NCBI GenBank assembly: GCA_023213315.1
Contig: JAKCPI010013993.1
Location: forward strand, 1-64,000
Direction: 5' to 3'
Source of the DNA: Euborellia annulipes
Lineage: Eukaryota; Arthropoda; Insecta; Dermaptera; Anisolabididae
DNA length: 64,000 nt
Shown: positions 22,950-34,587 of the stretch, one piece after another
Layout of the letters: the number at the start of each line of letters is the position of its first letter
Numbering within the stretch: position 1 is the stretch's first letter
The notes under the pieces: model-generated
Told to the model about the DNA's origin: nothing
What the model saw: the letters and a program-made list of their open reading frames with translations, nothing else
Database searches by the model: none
Translations under genes and position numbers: made by a program

Positions 22950-24110
22950 TTGTATTTTTCATCATCTTTATATAATACTAGACTCTATATACATAAATGG
23001 TACAGAATTTCCTCCATTACAGGGCTAAGGAAATCAACGCTGATACAAAATTTTAATTATAAGACAATGAAAAAATAGATATAAAATAAAAAAATAAATT
23101 TAATTTATATAGAGACCTTCCGTCTAGTTTATTCAGTGACCATTTTAAATATATGATGAGACCTCTCCATCGTTCAGTTTCAGGTGTATACTGTATAGCT
23201 AAAACTACTGTATGTGAAATTTCATTAAAATATTTTATAAAAAAATTTTGTAGCAGTATCGGAGTCAAAGAATTTAACGCAACTATAGGCTTATGATATA
23301 TGTATATATAGGTTAACTTAAAACCTGATGACCTGCTATTTAGTAATCTTTGTGAGTCAGAATGTATATTAATCTTTTTTAAATTGAACAATTAACCCAG
23401 GACGCCTAAATAGCAATGATAATAATGGGTTATGTAATTTATTAGTTTGAGTAAAAAAAAAAACCTTATAATTATTATAATCGAAATTATAAAAGGGTGT
23501 ACAAAGAAGAGAAGAGTTGTGTATTTTTTTAACTTATTTAATTTGAATTAGCTACCAATCATATTATAGTAAAGGGGAAGGGGTCTAAATAGCAATTTCC
23601 ATTTGCGGACCTTTGCCCCATCGAGTGGGGTAAAGATCCGCATATGAGAAGTTTGGTAGCTGGAAGATAGGCAACCTAAATCACCATGATTCATTTTTTG
23701 ATTCCCCCACAGTAGTTGCACTATATAACGGTAACAACTCAGCTATTATAGCTCTGTGGAACAATTAAACAAAAAAAATCCATTAACTTTATTGATTCAT
23801 ACTTTCCAGCATCCTAACTTAATGTGATTTAAATATTTAAAAAAAAAATCTCAAAAATTAATAGGATTCAATTAATAGGATTGTATTTTTATTTTTAAAT
23901 AATGCTCTTATATGTTGAGATTATAAATTAGAGGATTCCCAAAAATTTGATCAAATAAACCTATGAAAGTATTATTTATGACATCCCTGATTAATGAAGA
24001 TAAAAAAAAAATTTCGACCGTAGGTATTGTAAATTTTAAAACAAAATTTTCTCTCTGAATAAGGATACTTTTCGGCATCTTAGGCTATATACTTTGACGA
24101 TACACATATT
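22950..24110. other. AT-rich DNA without recognised gene
   Basis: Includes a short inverted pair around 23608-23645 (GCGGACCTTTGCCCCATC and complement GTGGGGTAAAGATCCGC), a small hairpin. Otherwise featureless. Confidence 0.45.
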
Positions 24111-24117
24111 TAAATAT

Positions 24118-24215
24118 GATATATTAGGGGGTCCAGGCTCATTTATTTATACGATTTGGAACTCAAATGATTTAAATAAATATTCATCGGACTGCCTGAG
24201 ATCCGAACTTAAGCC
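24118..24215 (-). repeat. S2 SINE fragment
   Basis: GGGGGTCCAGGCTCATTTAT, TTGGAACTCAAATGATTTAA and CGGACTGCCTGAGATCCGAA are the body and the start of the head in reverse. Truncated inside the head. Confidence 0.55.
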
Positions 24216-24804
24216 CCAATAATGAAAAAATTGATGTTTTTTTTTTTTAGCACTGACAATTTTTTCTCATTCACACTCACACACACACCTTATAAGACTT
24301 TATACTATAACCGTTATTTTTATGTATATATATCCAGGCATTCATATTTAAGCAATTTGGTATCCAAAATGGATGTTTTAAGCATTTATTTTTATTACAA
24401 TGAATTGTTAAATACAAAAAAAAAACTTGGCATTGAGCTGGGGGGGGGGGGAGGGCTGGCAACGGATTAGAGCAGCAGTCACCCAAATCAGCAATTAAAC
24501 AACGATGAAGCCTCGTGTGGGTGACCCCGAGAAATCAGCGTGTCGAACGATACCCGCCAGGTAGCCTTCGATATATCGCCTGCTGTGAATTATAGTGGGG
24601 AAAAGTCCGAAATTCAACATTTCGAGAAAAGGCGTTTGAAAGTATTATAAACCAATACATTTAAATACCCTGACAACAAATGAATAGGCCTGAATCAAGA
24701 GCAAAGAATGGAAATATTTATATTTTAGCCGATTTGCCACTCAAAAGAGAAGACGTTTTAACAACGTTTGCCAGGCTTAACTCAAAAATTTAATTTTCTG
24801 ACTG

Positions 24805-24873
24805 TCCTCGGGCTTGGTGTAGTTGGTAGCGCGTCTGCCTTCTATACCAAGGTTCTCGGGTTCGTATCCCAGG
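24805..24873 (+). repeat. S2 SINE head only
   Basis: CTCGGGCTTGGTGTAGTTGG and TCTCGGGTTCGTATCCCAGG are intact A- and B-box regions. The copy stops after CCCAGG and joins the tail of a reversed LINE fragment. Confidence 0.65.
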
Positions 24874-25086
24874 TTCTTCTTCTTCTTTCTTCGCCATCAT
24901 TAATCCCGCGGTGCGGGTTCGGCGGTCCTAACCTTAGCCCTTCATTCTACCCTATCCAATGCTGTTGTCTCAGACAGGCCAAGCTCGGTCATATCTCTCT
25001 TGATCCAGTGAAGCCAAGTCATCCTAGGTGCTCCTCTACGTTGACGTCCGAGGAGCCCCATATCGTACGCCGTCCTCGTCACACCA
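24874..25086 (-). pseudogene. LINE ORF2 C-terminal fragment
   Basis: On the minus strand the translation reads GAPRMTWLHWIKRDM followed by TELGLSETTALDRVE, a stop, then RAKVRTA. The pattern G.PR..W..(C/W).KRDM..LGL....A.DR..WR is the familiar C-terminal segment of LINE reverse transcriptase ORFs. The Trp of the WR pair is replaced by a TGA stop. The 3' end runs into a GAA-rich tail. A SINE head abuts its left side and a family A copy its right side. Confidence 0.65.
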
Positions 25087-25091
25087 CTAGT

Positions 25092-25520
25092 GTTCAATTT
25101 TAAGCATAAAGGAATTGAGCTAGGAGGTTTAAATTTTATATTTAAGTTAGACATCCACCTAGGGTGTGAAAATAAGTTTTTGTTCAAAATCGGCCAAAAA
25201 GTACTAGTACTTTACTGATGTACTTTTTCAGTTTTTTTCGATTTTCTCAAAATTTGCTCCAACGATTTTGATTAAAATTCAAAAATCAATTATTTTTTAA
25301 ATGCTCTTTATATTCTCATTTTGTCATTGAAATCTTCTGAAGACTACTTTACTCTTGGACTTCATAGGAAGGATAGGAGAAATAGTTGCCCTGGTAACAA
25401 AATATAAATATTTTCCCATACTAATAAATTTTACATCTTGAATTCTAATATATCTGCGGAAACTAAAAATATGTCGACACAAAAAATCTGGTGCGACAGT
25501 CACACCAGATTTTTTTTTTT
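25092..25520 (-). mobile_element. Family A repeat, truncated at the tail side
   Basis: Reversed copy: GCCAAAAAGTACTAGTACTT, AGTTGCCCTGGTAAC (mutated X-box) and a collapsed hairpin, ATCTGGTGCGACAGTCACAC. The hairpin loop has been deleted to a few bases. It abuts the LINE fragment at its left. Confidence 0.7.
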
Positions 25521-26060
25521 AAGAAAGCTAAAAAAGTGAATTGCAGATTGAATGAGTGACAAAAAGAGAGAGAGAGAGAGAGAGAAGTGATGACGATGTC
25601 GGTGGTTATCAACTAGAGAGAGAGAGAGAGAGCTAATTATCTGTATCCTGTTGCTGTCATTCAGGGTCATGAGGCGATGCTCGTTGCTCTCGCTCTTGCT
25701 TTCTTACGCGTTAAGAATCTTAGTGCCTTCCTCCTTCTCTCTTTTTCTTTGGATGGACTCTATTCAGCGTTTCGGCATCGGTATTTCTACTTCATTAGAC
25801 CGCTTATATATTTCTCTCTCTCTCTCTCTCGCTGGCTCAATGCCTCTCCATCCTCTGGGATGAATGTCAACTCCGGCTGTCCTCTCGAGTGCATCTCCCT
25901 CCATTCAACCACAAGTGGTTCAATTAAAAATCCAATTAATTTATTAATTATCGCAAAAGAGTATTATTTTATTTATTTATTATTAAAAAATTATTTTTCT
26001 TAAATAAAATAAAATGAAAATTTCATTATTTTGAACTTTATCGAATAACGTTATGACTAA
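25521..26060. other. GA/CT-rich DNA, possible regulatory patch
   Basis: (GA)n tracts at 25567-25585 and 25613-25631 and a (CT)n tract at 25813-25830 border a somewhat GC-richer block. Frames open here give Leu/Ser-rich translations from the CT repeats; I do not call a gene. Confidence 0.4.
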
Positions 26061-26213
26061 AGAGCGGTTTTTATGCAGTGCCTAATAAAACGAAATAAAA
26101 CTAGCTGATTGTCTAGCCTTGACTCGCATAGCGTTTGGTCCTTATTTAATGGCGATTTATTTAATTGCACCATTTTGAGGAGTTTTGTTGACATACTTCA
26201 GTCCTGAGGATGG

Positions 26214-26233
26214 TCGTATATCTGACCGAAACG
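26214..26233 (+). ncRNA. Structured motif CTGANGA-stem-GAAACG
   Basis: CTGAGGA, T, GGTC/GACC stem with an 8-base loop, then GAAACG. It lies between two direct copies of GTGCCTAATAAAACGAAATA (26078-26099 and 26244-26265), like a motif inside a short terminal direct repeat. Confidence 0.4.
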
Positions 26234-26457
26234 TCGGCTTGAAGTGCCTAATAAAACGAAATAAACAACAACTGCACTTTCTTTCATTCATCCCTTACTA
26301 CAAAAAACAGTAATATAATAAGTACAGTAAAATTTGTTAATTTATTTATCAAAATAGTTTTTTTATAAAATAAATACTAAATATTATTAACAATAATATA
26401 AAAGGCCTATTATAAAAAAAGATAAAATTTCTCGAAAACCAACTTTTAATTTACAGG

Positions 26458-26655
26458 AGTAGCTCGTGTCCCATGGCTGAGAGAGAAGACGTTAGCTTCT
26501 CGTGCTTAGAGTCCCGGGTTCGTTTCCCGTTCCAAGCGAGAAAAATTTATTTCATTTGAATTGACTAACAATCATATGAAATAAATTGGGATGGGGACTA
26601 AATGGACTTAGATACCGAAAAAAGACCTTATACAAATTAAAAAAAAAATCCAGTA
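26458..26655 (+). repeat. S1 SINE, near complete
   Basis: CCATGGCTGAGAGAGAAGAC (A-box), CCCGGGTTCGTTTCCCG (B-box), TTTCATTTGAATTGACTAAC, GAAATAAATTGGGATGGGG and the tail ACCGAAAAAAGACCTTATAC. The head differs from the other S1 copies, so the tail has been combined with a different tRNA-like head. Confidence 0.7.
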
Positions 26656-26766
26656 GTGTCTGAACGTATAAATAATTAAAAAATTATAACGAGGAGAGTA
26701 AGGAGCCGAAAGCAATTAAAGAAAAAATATTTCTATTTTTTTTTGCTTTATTTAATGCAATTGTCA

Positions 26767-26797
26767 ACGTTTCGGCCGATTTTTCCCGCCTTCATCA
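26767..26797 (-). ncRNA. Structured motif CTGATGA-stem-GAAACG
   Basis: On the minus strand: CTGATGA, a GGC...GGCC region (stem less clear), then GAAACG. CTGATGA is the canonical hammerhead core word. It is the second motif copy within 600 bp and lies in opposite orientation to the one at 26214. Confidence 0.4.
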
Positions 26798-27826
26798 GGA
26801 CAAATGTTATATGGTTGCCTCCAGCTTAGAAAAGCTTTTGGAAACTCCTGACATACTACTGTTGCTGGGAACATTCGATAGCATGACTTTATATTATATG
26901 TTACATAATATATTTAATCAAAATGCAAAAAGTTTCAAATATGCAACTTTATACAATATAAAATATGAACCATAGTGCCAAGGGAGCAAGATTCGAATGG
27001 AAAATTGGTTTTCCGGGACGCACATGTTAGTAAATTAAATATGCAATTGCATAGAAATCCGGTAATTAATGACCTTAATTTTTAATAAAAAATTTTTATC
27101 ACGTCTATTCTAGACAACTACCAAGAGTCAGAATTTTATTAGGCCGATATTATATTTTTTTAATTAGTTTGAATATAAGTAGTTTTTCTTATTATATAGA
27201 GAAAAAACGCCTGGTAGGAGAATTCTTAATTTGAATACGATTATGCATAAGATTATGGGACATCTTATTGATCTATATATATAGACTATATATAAAAGAT
27301 AAAAAGTTTAATAAGTTCATTGAACTCGATGAACTTATAAAGATTGATAATAAAAATAATAATAGTATGTTTTTGGTTTTATCTTTCCCATTATAACAAA
27401 TCCTATTTATATATAAGTTATATAGTAGAGTAATATATAGGCTATATCAACCAAGGTGGCAATCAATTGTCCCAGACATGGAAAGATATATGGCTCAAGC
27501 TTCAACGGAATCAAAATTTTTCATTAAATGTTTATATAAAACAAATATTTTCGTGAGTTTGAATTTAGCAGGTTACTTGATAAGGGAAGCTTTGGAGGAG
27601 GTTAATCTCATTCAATATTTCATACATTTTATTTGGAGAATTGACCGAGTTTAATTTTTTTTCTTTTTTTTGGGATTTTTTTACAAAATAACATGTGGAG
27701 GTCTTTATAATAGTAACAAAATACAGTGTCAAGGAAGGAAGGGCAGAATCTTTTTTATCGTGAGCGGAGGATCTCGGTTGCTTCACTTCTAGTCAATTGG
27801 CTAACTTATCCGACCGGTCATATAAA

Positions 27827-28245
27827 CAGAGGCGTACCGAGGGGGGGCGCCCCAGGTCCCGAGTCGGCATAGTCCCCCAAATATTTGTCTTTGAGAGGCT
27901 TGAGAGGCTCCGGGGCAGTGGAAAAATTTCGTTTCCCAAAAAAAAAAGGTAAAATAATGTCAACAGGAGGGGAAAAAAAAATTTCCCGCAAGGCGGCAAA
28001 AATTTCGTCTCTCTAAAAACAAAAAAGCTAAAATAATTTTCACAGCGGGGGGGGGGAGAATTTTTAGTAAAGTGGAAAAATAAAGTTCGGCAAAAAAATC
28101 TTTTTTCGCAAGGCGGCAAAAATTTCCTCTTTCTAAAAAAAAGGTAAAATAATTATTTCATTAAAAAAAAAATGTCCACATTGAACTCTTGTACCCCCCT
28201 CTTCTAGTGACGCCTCAGGCCCACAACTGTCTCGATACGCCTCTG
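27827..28245. mobile_element. hAT-like element with internal degenerate repeats
   Basis: Ends are CAGAGGCGTACCGAG and CTCGATACGCCTCTG, a hAT-type terminal inverted repeat. The flanking octamers CATATAAA and CAAATAAG match at six of eight positions, a possible decayed duplication. The interior repeats GGCGGCAAAAATTTC and AAGGTAAAATAATT two or three times. An open frame across it on the minus strand is an artefact of these repeats. Confidence 0.65.
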
Positions 28246-28286
28246 CAAATAAGACTAAATGATACCGTATTTGTATTAATATATTT

Positions 28287-28345
28287 ATTTATTGGGGGTC
28301 CAAGCATATTTATTTAAGCCATTTGGTATCCAAAATGGATGGTTC
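28287..28345 (-). repeat. S2 SINE fragment
   Basis: GGGGGTCCAAGCATATTTAT and AAGCCATTTGGTATCCAAAA only. A similar piece occurs at about 24331-24372 (TCCAGGCATTCATATTTAAG). Confidence 0.5.
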
Positions 28346-29040
28346 ATGAACAGATAAAAATAAATAAAAATATATTTTAACATTTAACAGAAATTATCAA
28401 AATGTTTGAATAGAGAAAATGCTCCCAGGAAGAACATCTAGTAAATGGAACAGTAATAATAAGAAATAAATATTTTTTATTAAAAGAATAAAGTTAGAAA
28501 TAAAGGGAGAATAAAAAAATAAAAAAAAAAATTGCGCAGACTTTCGACAATATCGGGTTAATTTTCTACACATACTCAGTCAAATCGTAATGTAATAAAC
28601 AATAAATTAAAAATTATGTCGTCGTTTCATTCGTCAAAATGGTCATAAATTGCAGAGTTGGGTTAAATTAGCGAAAGCGAAACATCATAAAATAGCAATG
28701 GGAGAGAGTGAGTGAAATATATTATTATTTTATAAAAAAATGTGAGATAGGGTTGTTAAAAAAATAAAATTAATTATTAATATTGTGATGAAAGAATTTA
28801 TTAAATAATAGAATGAGGCAAATGTTGAGGTCGCAAAAATTTTGGAAATATTTCAAACTATTGGTATAATTGGTCAAAAATTCTAAAGTAGTGTTTTCTA
28901 AGTTACCCCCCCCCACCCATGTCACAGTCACAAACAAACAAACCCCCTTGGACGGTCCCTATAGCGTTTTTTATGCAATAATGTGCGAAGTTCTGCACCA
29001 TGACAATTCTGTTCTGACAAACCTATTCATGTGTTGTGTG

Positions 29041-29530
29041 AGCAGGGATGGACAAAATTCTTTAAAAAGGATTAGAGATCCCATCCGCAGATGTGATCAA
29101 CTAATCCGATCCGGATGCAGCAAAAGAATTAGCGATCCGATCGGACGTTTCGACAAACTCGGACAATCCGATCCGCTAATTCGATCAGATTTAGCAAAAG
29201 GATCTCTGTTCCGATCCGTAAATTCAAATCCACGATCCAAAAATCAGATCCGAAATGATTTTTAGGTGTATGGATGAATCAAAAGAATATAAATATTTAT
29301 TAAAAGGTAAAACATATAAAAAGATCTTTTTGAAGAAGATCGCAAAAATCCAGGATTGCTAAAAAAGGATTAGTGATTCGATCCTAGATCCACAGAGCAG
29401 AAATGATTTCAATCCAGATCTAAGATCCTCTCCAAAAAAAAAAGGATTTCGATCCAGATTCAAAAAGCCTGGATCGGATCGAATCTTATGATTTAAATCC
29501 AAAAGAATCTCGATCCTGCATATTCTAGGC
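29041..29530. repeat. GGATC/GATCCG-rich repeat, possible hAT remnant
   Basis: Begins CAGGGATGGACAAAATTC, a hAT-like end, and is packed with GGATTAG, GATCCGATCC and CGATCC words in both orientations. A 131-codon open frame overlaps it, but its Arg/Asp/Ser-rich translation just reflects the repeat. The right end is not clear. Confidence 0.5.
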
Positions 29531-29582
29531 TAGGTGTGAGCACCCACTGCCCATTTGACAATGCGGAATAGCTTGTACATTT

Positions 29583-29785
29583 TTTTTACTTTCTCTTACG
29601 CTCTCGAAAAGAGAGGAGAACAGCGCAAACTATTGTACTGTTCAAAGATGCTCTAAGAGTGACAAACTCAGAGCAAATAAATACTTATTTCATTTCATTA
29701 TATATGAAATATATAAAGAGAAAGTAATATGGATTTATGTCAAAAATTCGATGTCGAGATTTTGATGGATCGTCAAGATCCATTT
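29583..29785 (-). repeat. Family A terminal fragment, rearranged
   Basis: TTTTTTTTACTTTCTCTTAC at the left and GTCAAAAATTCGATGTCGAG with TTTTGATGG at the right are the tail end of family A in reverse. About 100 bases of unrelated sequence separate them. Confidence 0.5.
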
Positions 29786-30574
29786 TTAAGAAATTAGTCC
29801 TGAAACTGTTTGATCACACCACGTATTTCATTTAATTGGTAGACAGTTGAAAGAAATTTTTGCCACTTGCCCCTAGCTACAAAGTACTCTATCAGTGTGC
29901 CGGGGGGGGGGGGGGTTTTACGACCCAGGGACTAGTGATATTATAAGTTTTATGAATCTTTTTTTTTTAATTCCCTTTCAATTGAAGCAGGAAGTTATAC
30001 GTGAGTAGGTGGGAATATATAGAAGAAAATAGAGGAGAGAGAGGAAGGGGGCACTTATATATTTTCCCACTTTCTTATTTCTCACAATTTTAATCCCCCC
30101 CACTCGTCGTGTAATTACTTGTCTCGAAAAAATTTACCGTCTTAAATATTCCAAAATGATATATTATATGACGTAAAGAGTTTTGATGGACATTAAATGG
30201 CCATAAAGAAGAGGAGTAGAAGGAGAAAGAGGAGTGGTGTTTGTTGTTTATTTATGAGAAACACTCAAGATTATAATGAACCAAACAAAAACAAAAAAAA
30301 AATCAAGCAAGCACAAAGGAAAGTCATGTCTGAAATGTAAATATTGATCTAAGATTATAATTCTCGTGCAATTGTTCAACCATATTTAAAAATAAAAAAT
30401 GTCGTAATAATCGCGTAATAAGCAATAATATTCTGTCAGGGAAAAATATAAATATGTTATCAATGTATTTAGTAATTTATGAAATAACAAGAAATATCCC
30501 ATGATTTATTTTTATTTTTTCAAAGTGAATCTATAGTATAGGCAAAGATCAAACTGGTAAATAATATTGATGAA

Positions 30575-30820
30575 TTTAACAAGACTGTGAGTGTTTTTTT
30601 CGGTCGAGGGTCCGGTGGCCTGGTGCAATGGACAGCACGCCTATGCCCCGGAAAGGCTGGAAATCCTGGGTTCGATTCCTGGTGATCGTGGGATGTTTGG
30701 CCTCGCCAATAAAAAAACACAGTCTTGTTAAATATATCTATGACTAGTTAAGTCTGAATCGAGGGTATTTTGAATACTATTATCTTATTCAAATATAAAG
30801 ATCTCGAAAAATATTTAACT
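30575..30820 (+). repeat. S3 SINE with inverted arms round the head
   Basis: TTTAACAAGACTGTGAGTGT (30575-30600) and AAACACAGTCTTGTTAAA (30712-30733) flank a tRNA-like head (TGGCCTGGTGCAATGGACAG, CTGGGTTCGATTCCTGG). The tail GAATCGAGGGTATTTTGAAT, TTATCTTATTCAAATATAAA follows. Head and tail are co-oriented. Confidence 0.7.
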
Positions 30821-30828
30821 AGTATTGA

Positions 30829-31410
30829 TGAAGCGAAAAGAGCTACGAGGTTAAAATTTTATATTTAAGTAAGGCACCCCTCTGGCACGTGACCCGAATC
30901 TTTTGAACAAAATCGGCCAAAGAGTAATAGTACTTTACTGATGTACGGTACTTTTTCAGTGTGTTTTTTCGATTTTTTCTAAATTCACTATAACGATTTT
31001 GATTAAAATTCATAATTCAATTATTTTTTAAATTCTCATTTTGGCCTCAAAATTGCTTGAAGACCACTTTACTCTTCTACTTTATAGGAAAAATAGGAGA
31101 AATGGTTGCGATAAATATTTTCCCATACTATTAATTTTACATCTTTTTCGGTTGAACTGCGATTTATTTGTAAAAATTACAACGTTTTTACAAATAAACC
31201 ACAGTTAAATCGAAAATCAAATTCTTTTACTAATGATAACAACTGTGAAAGCCTAAACTACAAAATTTAAATCTTGAATTCTATCTAATTTAGGGTCGGA
31301 AATTGAATATATGTAACCACGAAAAATCTGGTGTGGCAAGCAGAGGAAACAACTTTCAATTACCAAAGGTAAGAGAAAGTTGTGTACTGTGCGACCAGTC
31401 ACACCAGATT
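30829..31410 (-). mobile_element. Family A repeat with an inserted Penelope-like fragment
   Basis: Reversed body (GCACGTGACCCGAATC, AAATCGGCCAAAGAG) followed by the hairpin ending CACACCAGATTG. The interval 31145-31270 is foreign. It contains its own inverted repeat (TTTATTTGTAAAAA and TTTTTACAAATAAAC) and the words shared with 2560-2600. Confidence 0.65.
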
Positions 31411-31637
31411 GTTTTCTTTTCAATAAATTCAATTAGATTCACTTTTTTATTTGTACTAATCTAGTTTTTTTTTGTATTTTCTCTCCTTTTGTATTTTCCT
31501 ATTTATTATTTTGTTTTATAAAGAATGCTTAATTTCTCTCTAAGCCGATTTCCAAGTTTATTTTAAATAATTAATTTGCTTCGGTAGATAGAGAGAGAGT
31601 AGAGAGGCGGGTAGAGTTAAGAGAAGAGTATCGTTGC

Positions 31638-31815
31638 CCTGGCGGGGCTCAATGGTACTCGCATTGAGCGGCCAACTAACGGGACCTTAATTATGGGCGA
31701 GAGTCACTGCCGGGTCCGCTGTCTTTGATTACAAACGAGCCCTTAACCTGGTTAAGCACGCACCACAACAACAACAACAACAACAACGCAATGGGGCGGG
31801 GCGCTACTTGCGCGC
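31638..31815 (+). repeat. GC-rich SINE-like unit with (CAA)n tail
   Basis: TGGCGGGGCTCAATGGTACT, GCATTGAGCGGCCAACTAAC, GTCACTGCCGGGTCCGCTG and a CAA repeat at about 31768-31788. The composition and tail suggest a SINE of another family. No clear A/B box pair was found. Confidence 0.4.
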
Positions 31816-32334
31816 TCTCTATTTAGCCACCCAATCAAGCTAGGCACTATCGAAGTACTAACATAATTCTTATCATGTCCGGGAATTTAATCTTGTGTAT
31901 GGGTGTATGAAAATAAAGTATAAAGGAGTCAAAAAATAATTTGTACATTTTTTTTGACTCTCAGCTTTTTTAAAAGGCGACTATTTTGACGTCTTTTTAT
32001 TTTACAAAAATACGTTAATCATATTTTAGACAAAAATATAATTCAGTTAAATTTTAATTTGAACATTCGGCAAAAAAGAAATATAATTTGCTCATCATTT
32101 TCTCGATTATTTGATCCCAGTATGATGGAATCATCATCATTACAATCTTTTGTTTAGATATGTGACGATTTGCAAAACATCCGATGCATGTACTGGGATC
32201 GAAAGATCTACAATTAGCAAATTATTCTAGCTGAATGTCTATATGAAAATTTATCTTCCCTCCGGCAATCTACAATAGATCATTTAAAATTTATCACGAA
32301 TGTGTTTATTAAAGCTTTTGTGGTTTGAAGTATT

Positions 32335-32605
32335 ATTATTAGGGGAATTTTTAATTATAGACCACATTTTGTATTAATTATTTATTAAAAATATAAATAC
32401 TCTTTCGACTGCTTATTCTGCAGCCGTTGTCAAGTACTGTGCACTTGCTCCAACTAAAATGAACTAGTTTTGAGTCGGAGCAAGTGCACAGTACTTGATA
32501 ACGGCTGCAAAATAAGCAGTCGAAACGTTGTAAAGTATTTATATTTTTAATAAATAATTAATAACAAAATGTGGTGTATAATTAAAAATCCCCCTAAGTT
32601 TATTT
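32335..32605. mobile_element. Inverted-repeat element with about 125-bp arms
   Basis: The left arm from 32341 and the right arm to 32600 match over AATTTTTAATTATA, TTAATTATTTATTAAAAATA, TTTCGACTGCTTATT and AAGTACTGTGCACTTGCTCC. The loop is short (around ACTAAAATGAACTAGTTTTGA). The right arm has GCAGTCGAAACGTTG, a relative of the GAAACG motif. The left arm has lost a few bases (ACAACG). Confidence 0.65.
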
Positions 32606-32812
32606 AATAAAAAAATTTACAAATAAATTAGACCTTCCCGGGACGTCAGAACAGAGGGATGGGCTTTTCAAAGGCAATAATCTCAGATTCCGAAGACCTT
32701 AAAAATAAAAAAAATTTTGTCCCCTCCATTGAGTAAAAAAATTCCAAAGCACAAAAAAATTAAATCTAATTAAAACTATATATAGTTTATTACTTAAATA
32801 AAATTGTTAATT

Positions 32813-33360
32813 TTGACCTTCTCTTACGTATATATGTTAATATATAGAGATAAAGTATTGTATTCATGTCACTGTGTGCGTCTGTCTGTCTGTGAACAAA
32901 ATATATCAAGTACGAAAAGAGCTAGGAAGTTGAAATTTTATATTTAAGTTACACACCCTACTCGGACGTGACACGAAGCCTTTGAACAAAATCGGCCAAA
33001 GAGTACTAGTACTTTACTGATGAAATTTTTTATTTTTTTGCGATTTTCTTAAAATTTGCTCCAACGATTTTGATAAAAATTCAAAATTCAATTATTTTTT
33101 AGATGCTCTTTAAAATGTATATTCTCATTTTGCCATTGAAATCTTTTGAAGCAGACTTTACTTGTAATTTATAGGAAATATAGGAGAAATGGTTGCCATG
33201 GTAACAAAATATAAATATTTTCCCATAGATCTTGAATTTTAATTACATCTATATTGGTGGAAACTAAATGTATGTCGACACAAAAAATCGGGTGTGATAG
33301 TCACAGAACTCAACTTTCGATTACTGAAGGTAAAATAAAGTTGTGTGCTGTGCGACGAGG
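32813..33360 (-). mobile_element. Family A repeat, near full-length reversed
   Basis: Begins with the reversed terminal ACCTTCTCTTACGTATATAT and GAGATAAAGTATTG. Contains GTCTGTCTGTCTGTGAAC, GCCAAAGAGTACTAGTACTT, the X-box GTTGCCATGGTAAC at 33192-33205, and half of the hairpin to 33360. The distal CACACCAGATTT arm is missing. Confidence 0.7.
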
Positions 33361-33855
33361 TTTTTGAAGATTCTTTAACTTCTCATATCTATCAATAACT
33401 ACTTCCCTTCCCCAAGAGATGCTATCTATTCTTTATTATATTTTTTCTTCTGAGATTGATCCTTTGTGGTTAATAAATAATTATCTTCGGATGACTTTCC
33501 GCTTCTTTTAAGATGAGGATTTCACTTGATGCCTTCGATGTTAGAAAACGGTCCGGTGAAATGTAAATTTTCACCAAAGAAAAGTGAATTTGCAAAAGAA
33601 ATAGACAAAATGATCCTAAACTTTCCTTGTAACAATGAGGAACTCATGAATAAATGAGACATTTTAAATTCGCCTGTAGATAGGCAACCAGCATACCTCC
33701 TTGATTACTGGCAGCCAATAAAAGCAATCAAAAGATGCATAGGCCTTTAATATTACAAAACTATTTAAGAAGACAATTTTAATAAAGGAAGAAAAAACTT
33801 TAATGTTAATTTTCTCAAATCTCAGTAGCCGGCGCTTGACACACTAATGTGTAAC

Positions 33856-34035
33856 AGGGTCCATATATCCTTTAACCTTAGAGGATTAGCTTTTCGTGCC
33901 AAAGATCAAGGGTTCGTATCCTGTCCCTTGCTGGATATTTCAAATGAATTAGATACAAATCTATTGAAATAAAATGGAAAGGGGTCTAAATGGCCTCAGA
34001 TGCCGAAAAAGACCTTAAACAAATTATAAAAAAAA
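33856..34035 (+). repeat. S1 SINE, near complete
   Basis: CTTAGAGGATTAGCTTTTCG, AAGGGTTCGTATCCTGTCCC (B-box), GAAATAAAATGGAAAGGGGT, CTCAGATGCCGAAAAAGACC then TTAAACAAATT and an A-run. The A-box is degenerate. Confidence 0.65.
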
Positions 34036-34096
34036 AAACTGAAATATTCATGTAAATCAGACAAGTGAGCAGAAGGACATTAAGGGAATTATTTAT

Positions 34097-34225
34097 AAAA
34101 AAATCTGGTGTGACCAGGTACTTCAAAACATGTATATCCATAAAAATCTCTACATCGAATTTTTGACATGAAACCAATACTTTTCTCTATATATTAACCT
34201 ATTATAGGTAGGAGAAAGTAAAAAT
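34097..34225 (+). repeat. Family A deletion derivative
   Basis: AAAAAAATCTGGTGTGACCA is joined directly to AACATGTATATCCAT and the normal 3' end (TTGACATGAAACC, GGTAGGAGAAAGTAAAAAT). More than 80 percent of the consensus has been removed; both termini survive, as in a MITE derived by internal deletion. Confidence 0.7.
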
Positions 34226-34587
34226 TAATAATTTTAAGTAAAAAAACACTATAGGGCTAGTTGAAAGGATTGGCGGTAATGAATGTGTTTTTGTGAATTT
34301 AATTCATTAATTGAAAGTCATTAGCACTGGAAATTTACCCTGTAACGCCTATTATCTATTAAGTTGCACCATTGATTAATAATAAATAGAGCTTTCAAAG
34401 GGTCACTTTAAATAATCACGTTACCTAATAAATTTCAAATTTATTTTAAGTTAATTATTAATAAAACTGGCTTTTCATTAGCCCTTTACTGCCCTTAAAT
34501 TTACGTTTATCATTAAAACCTTTTCATTAAGATAAAAATATTAAGCATTGGTAGTCTATATTAAAACTAGATATATGCCTTTAATAC

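Noticed and set aside
25651..26003. Leu/Ser-rich frames that could look like signal or membrane proteins
   Set aside because: They come from (CT)n tracts; two overlapping frames are equally open.
28870..29265. 131-codon open frame on the plus strand
   Set aside because: The second half overlaps a GGATC/GATCCG repeat and the first half is unrelated low-similarity sequence; no domain, no splice context.
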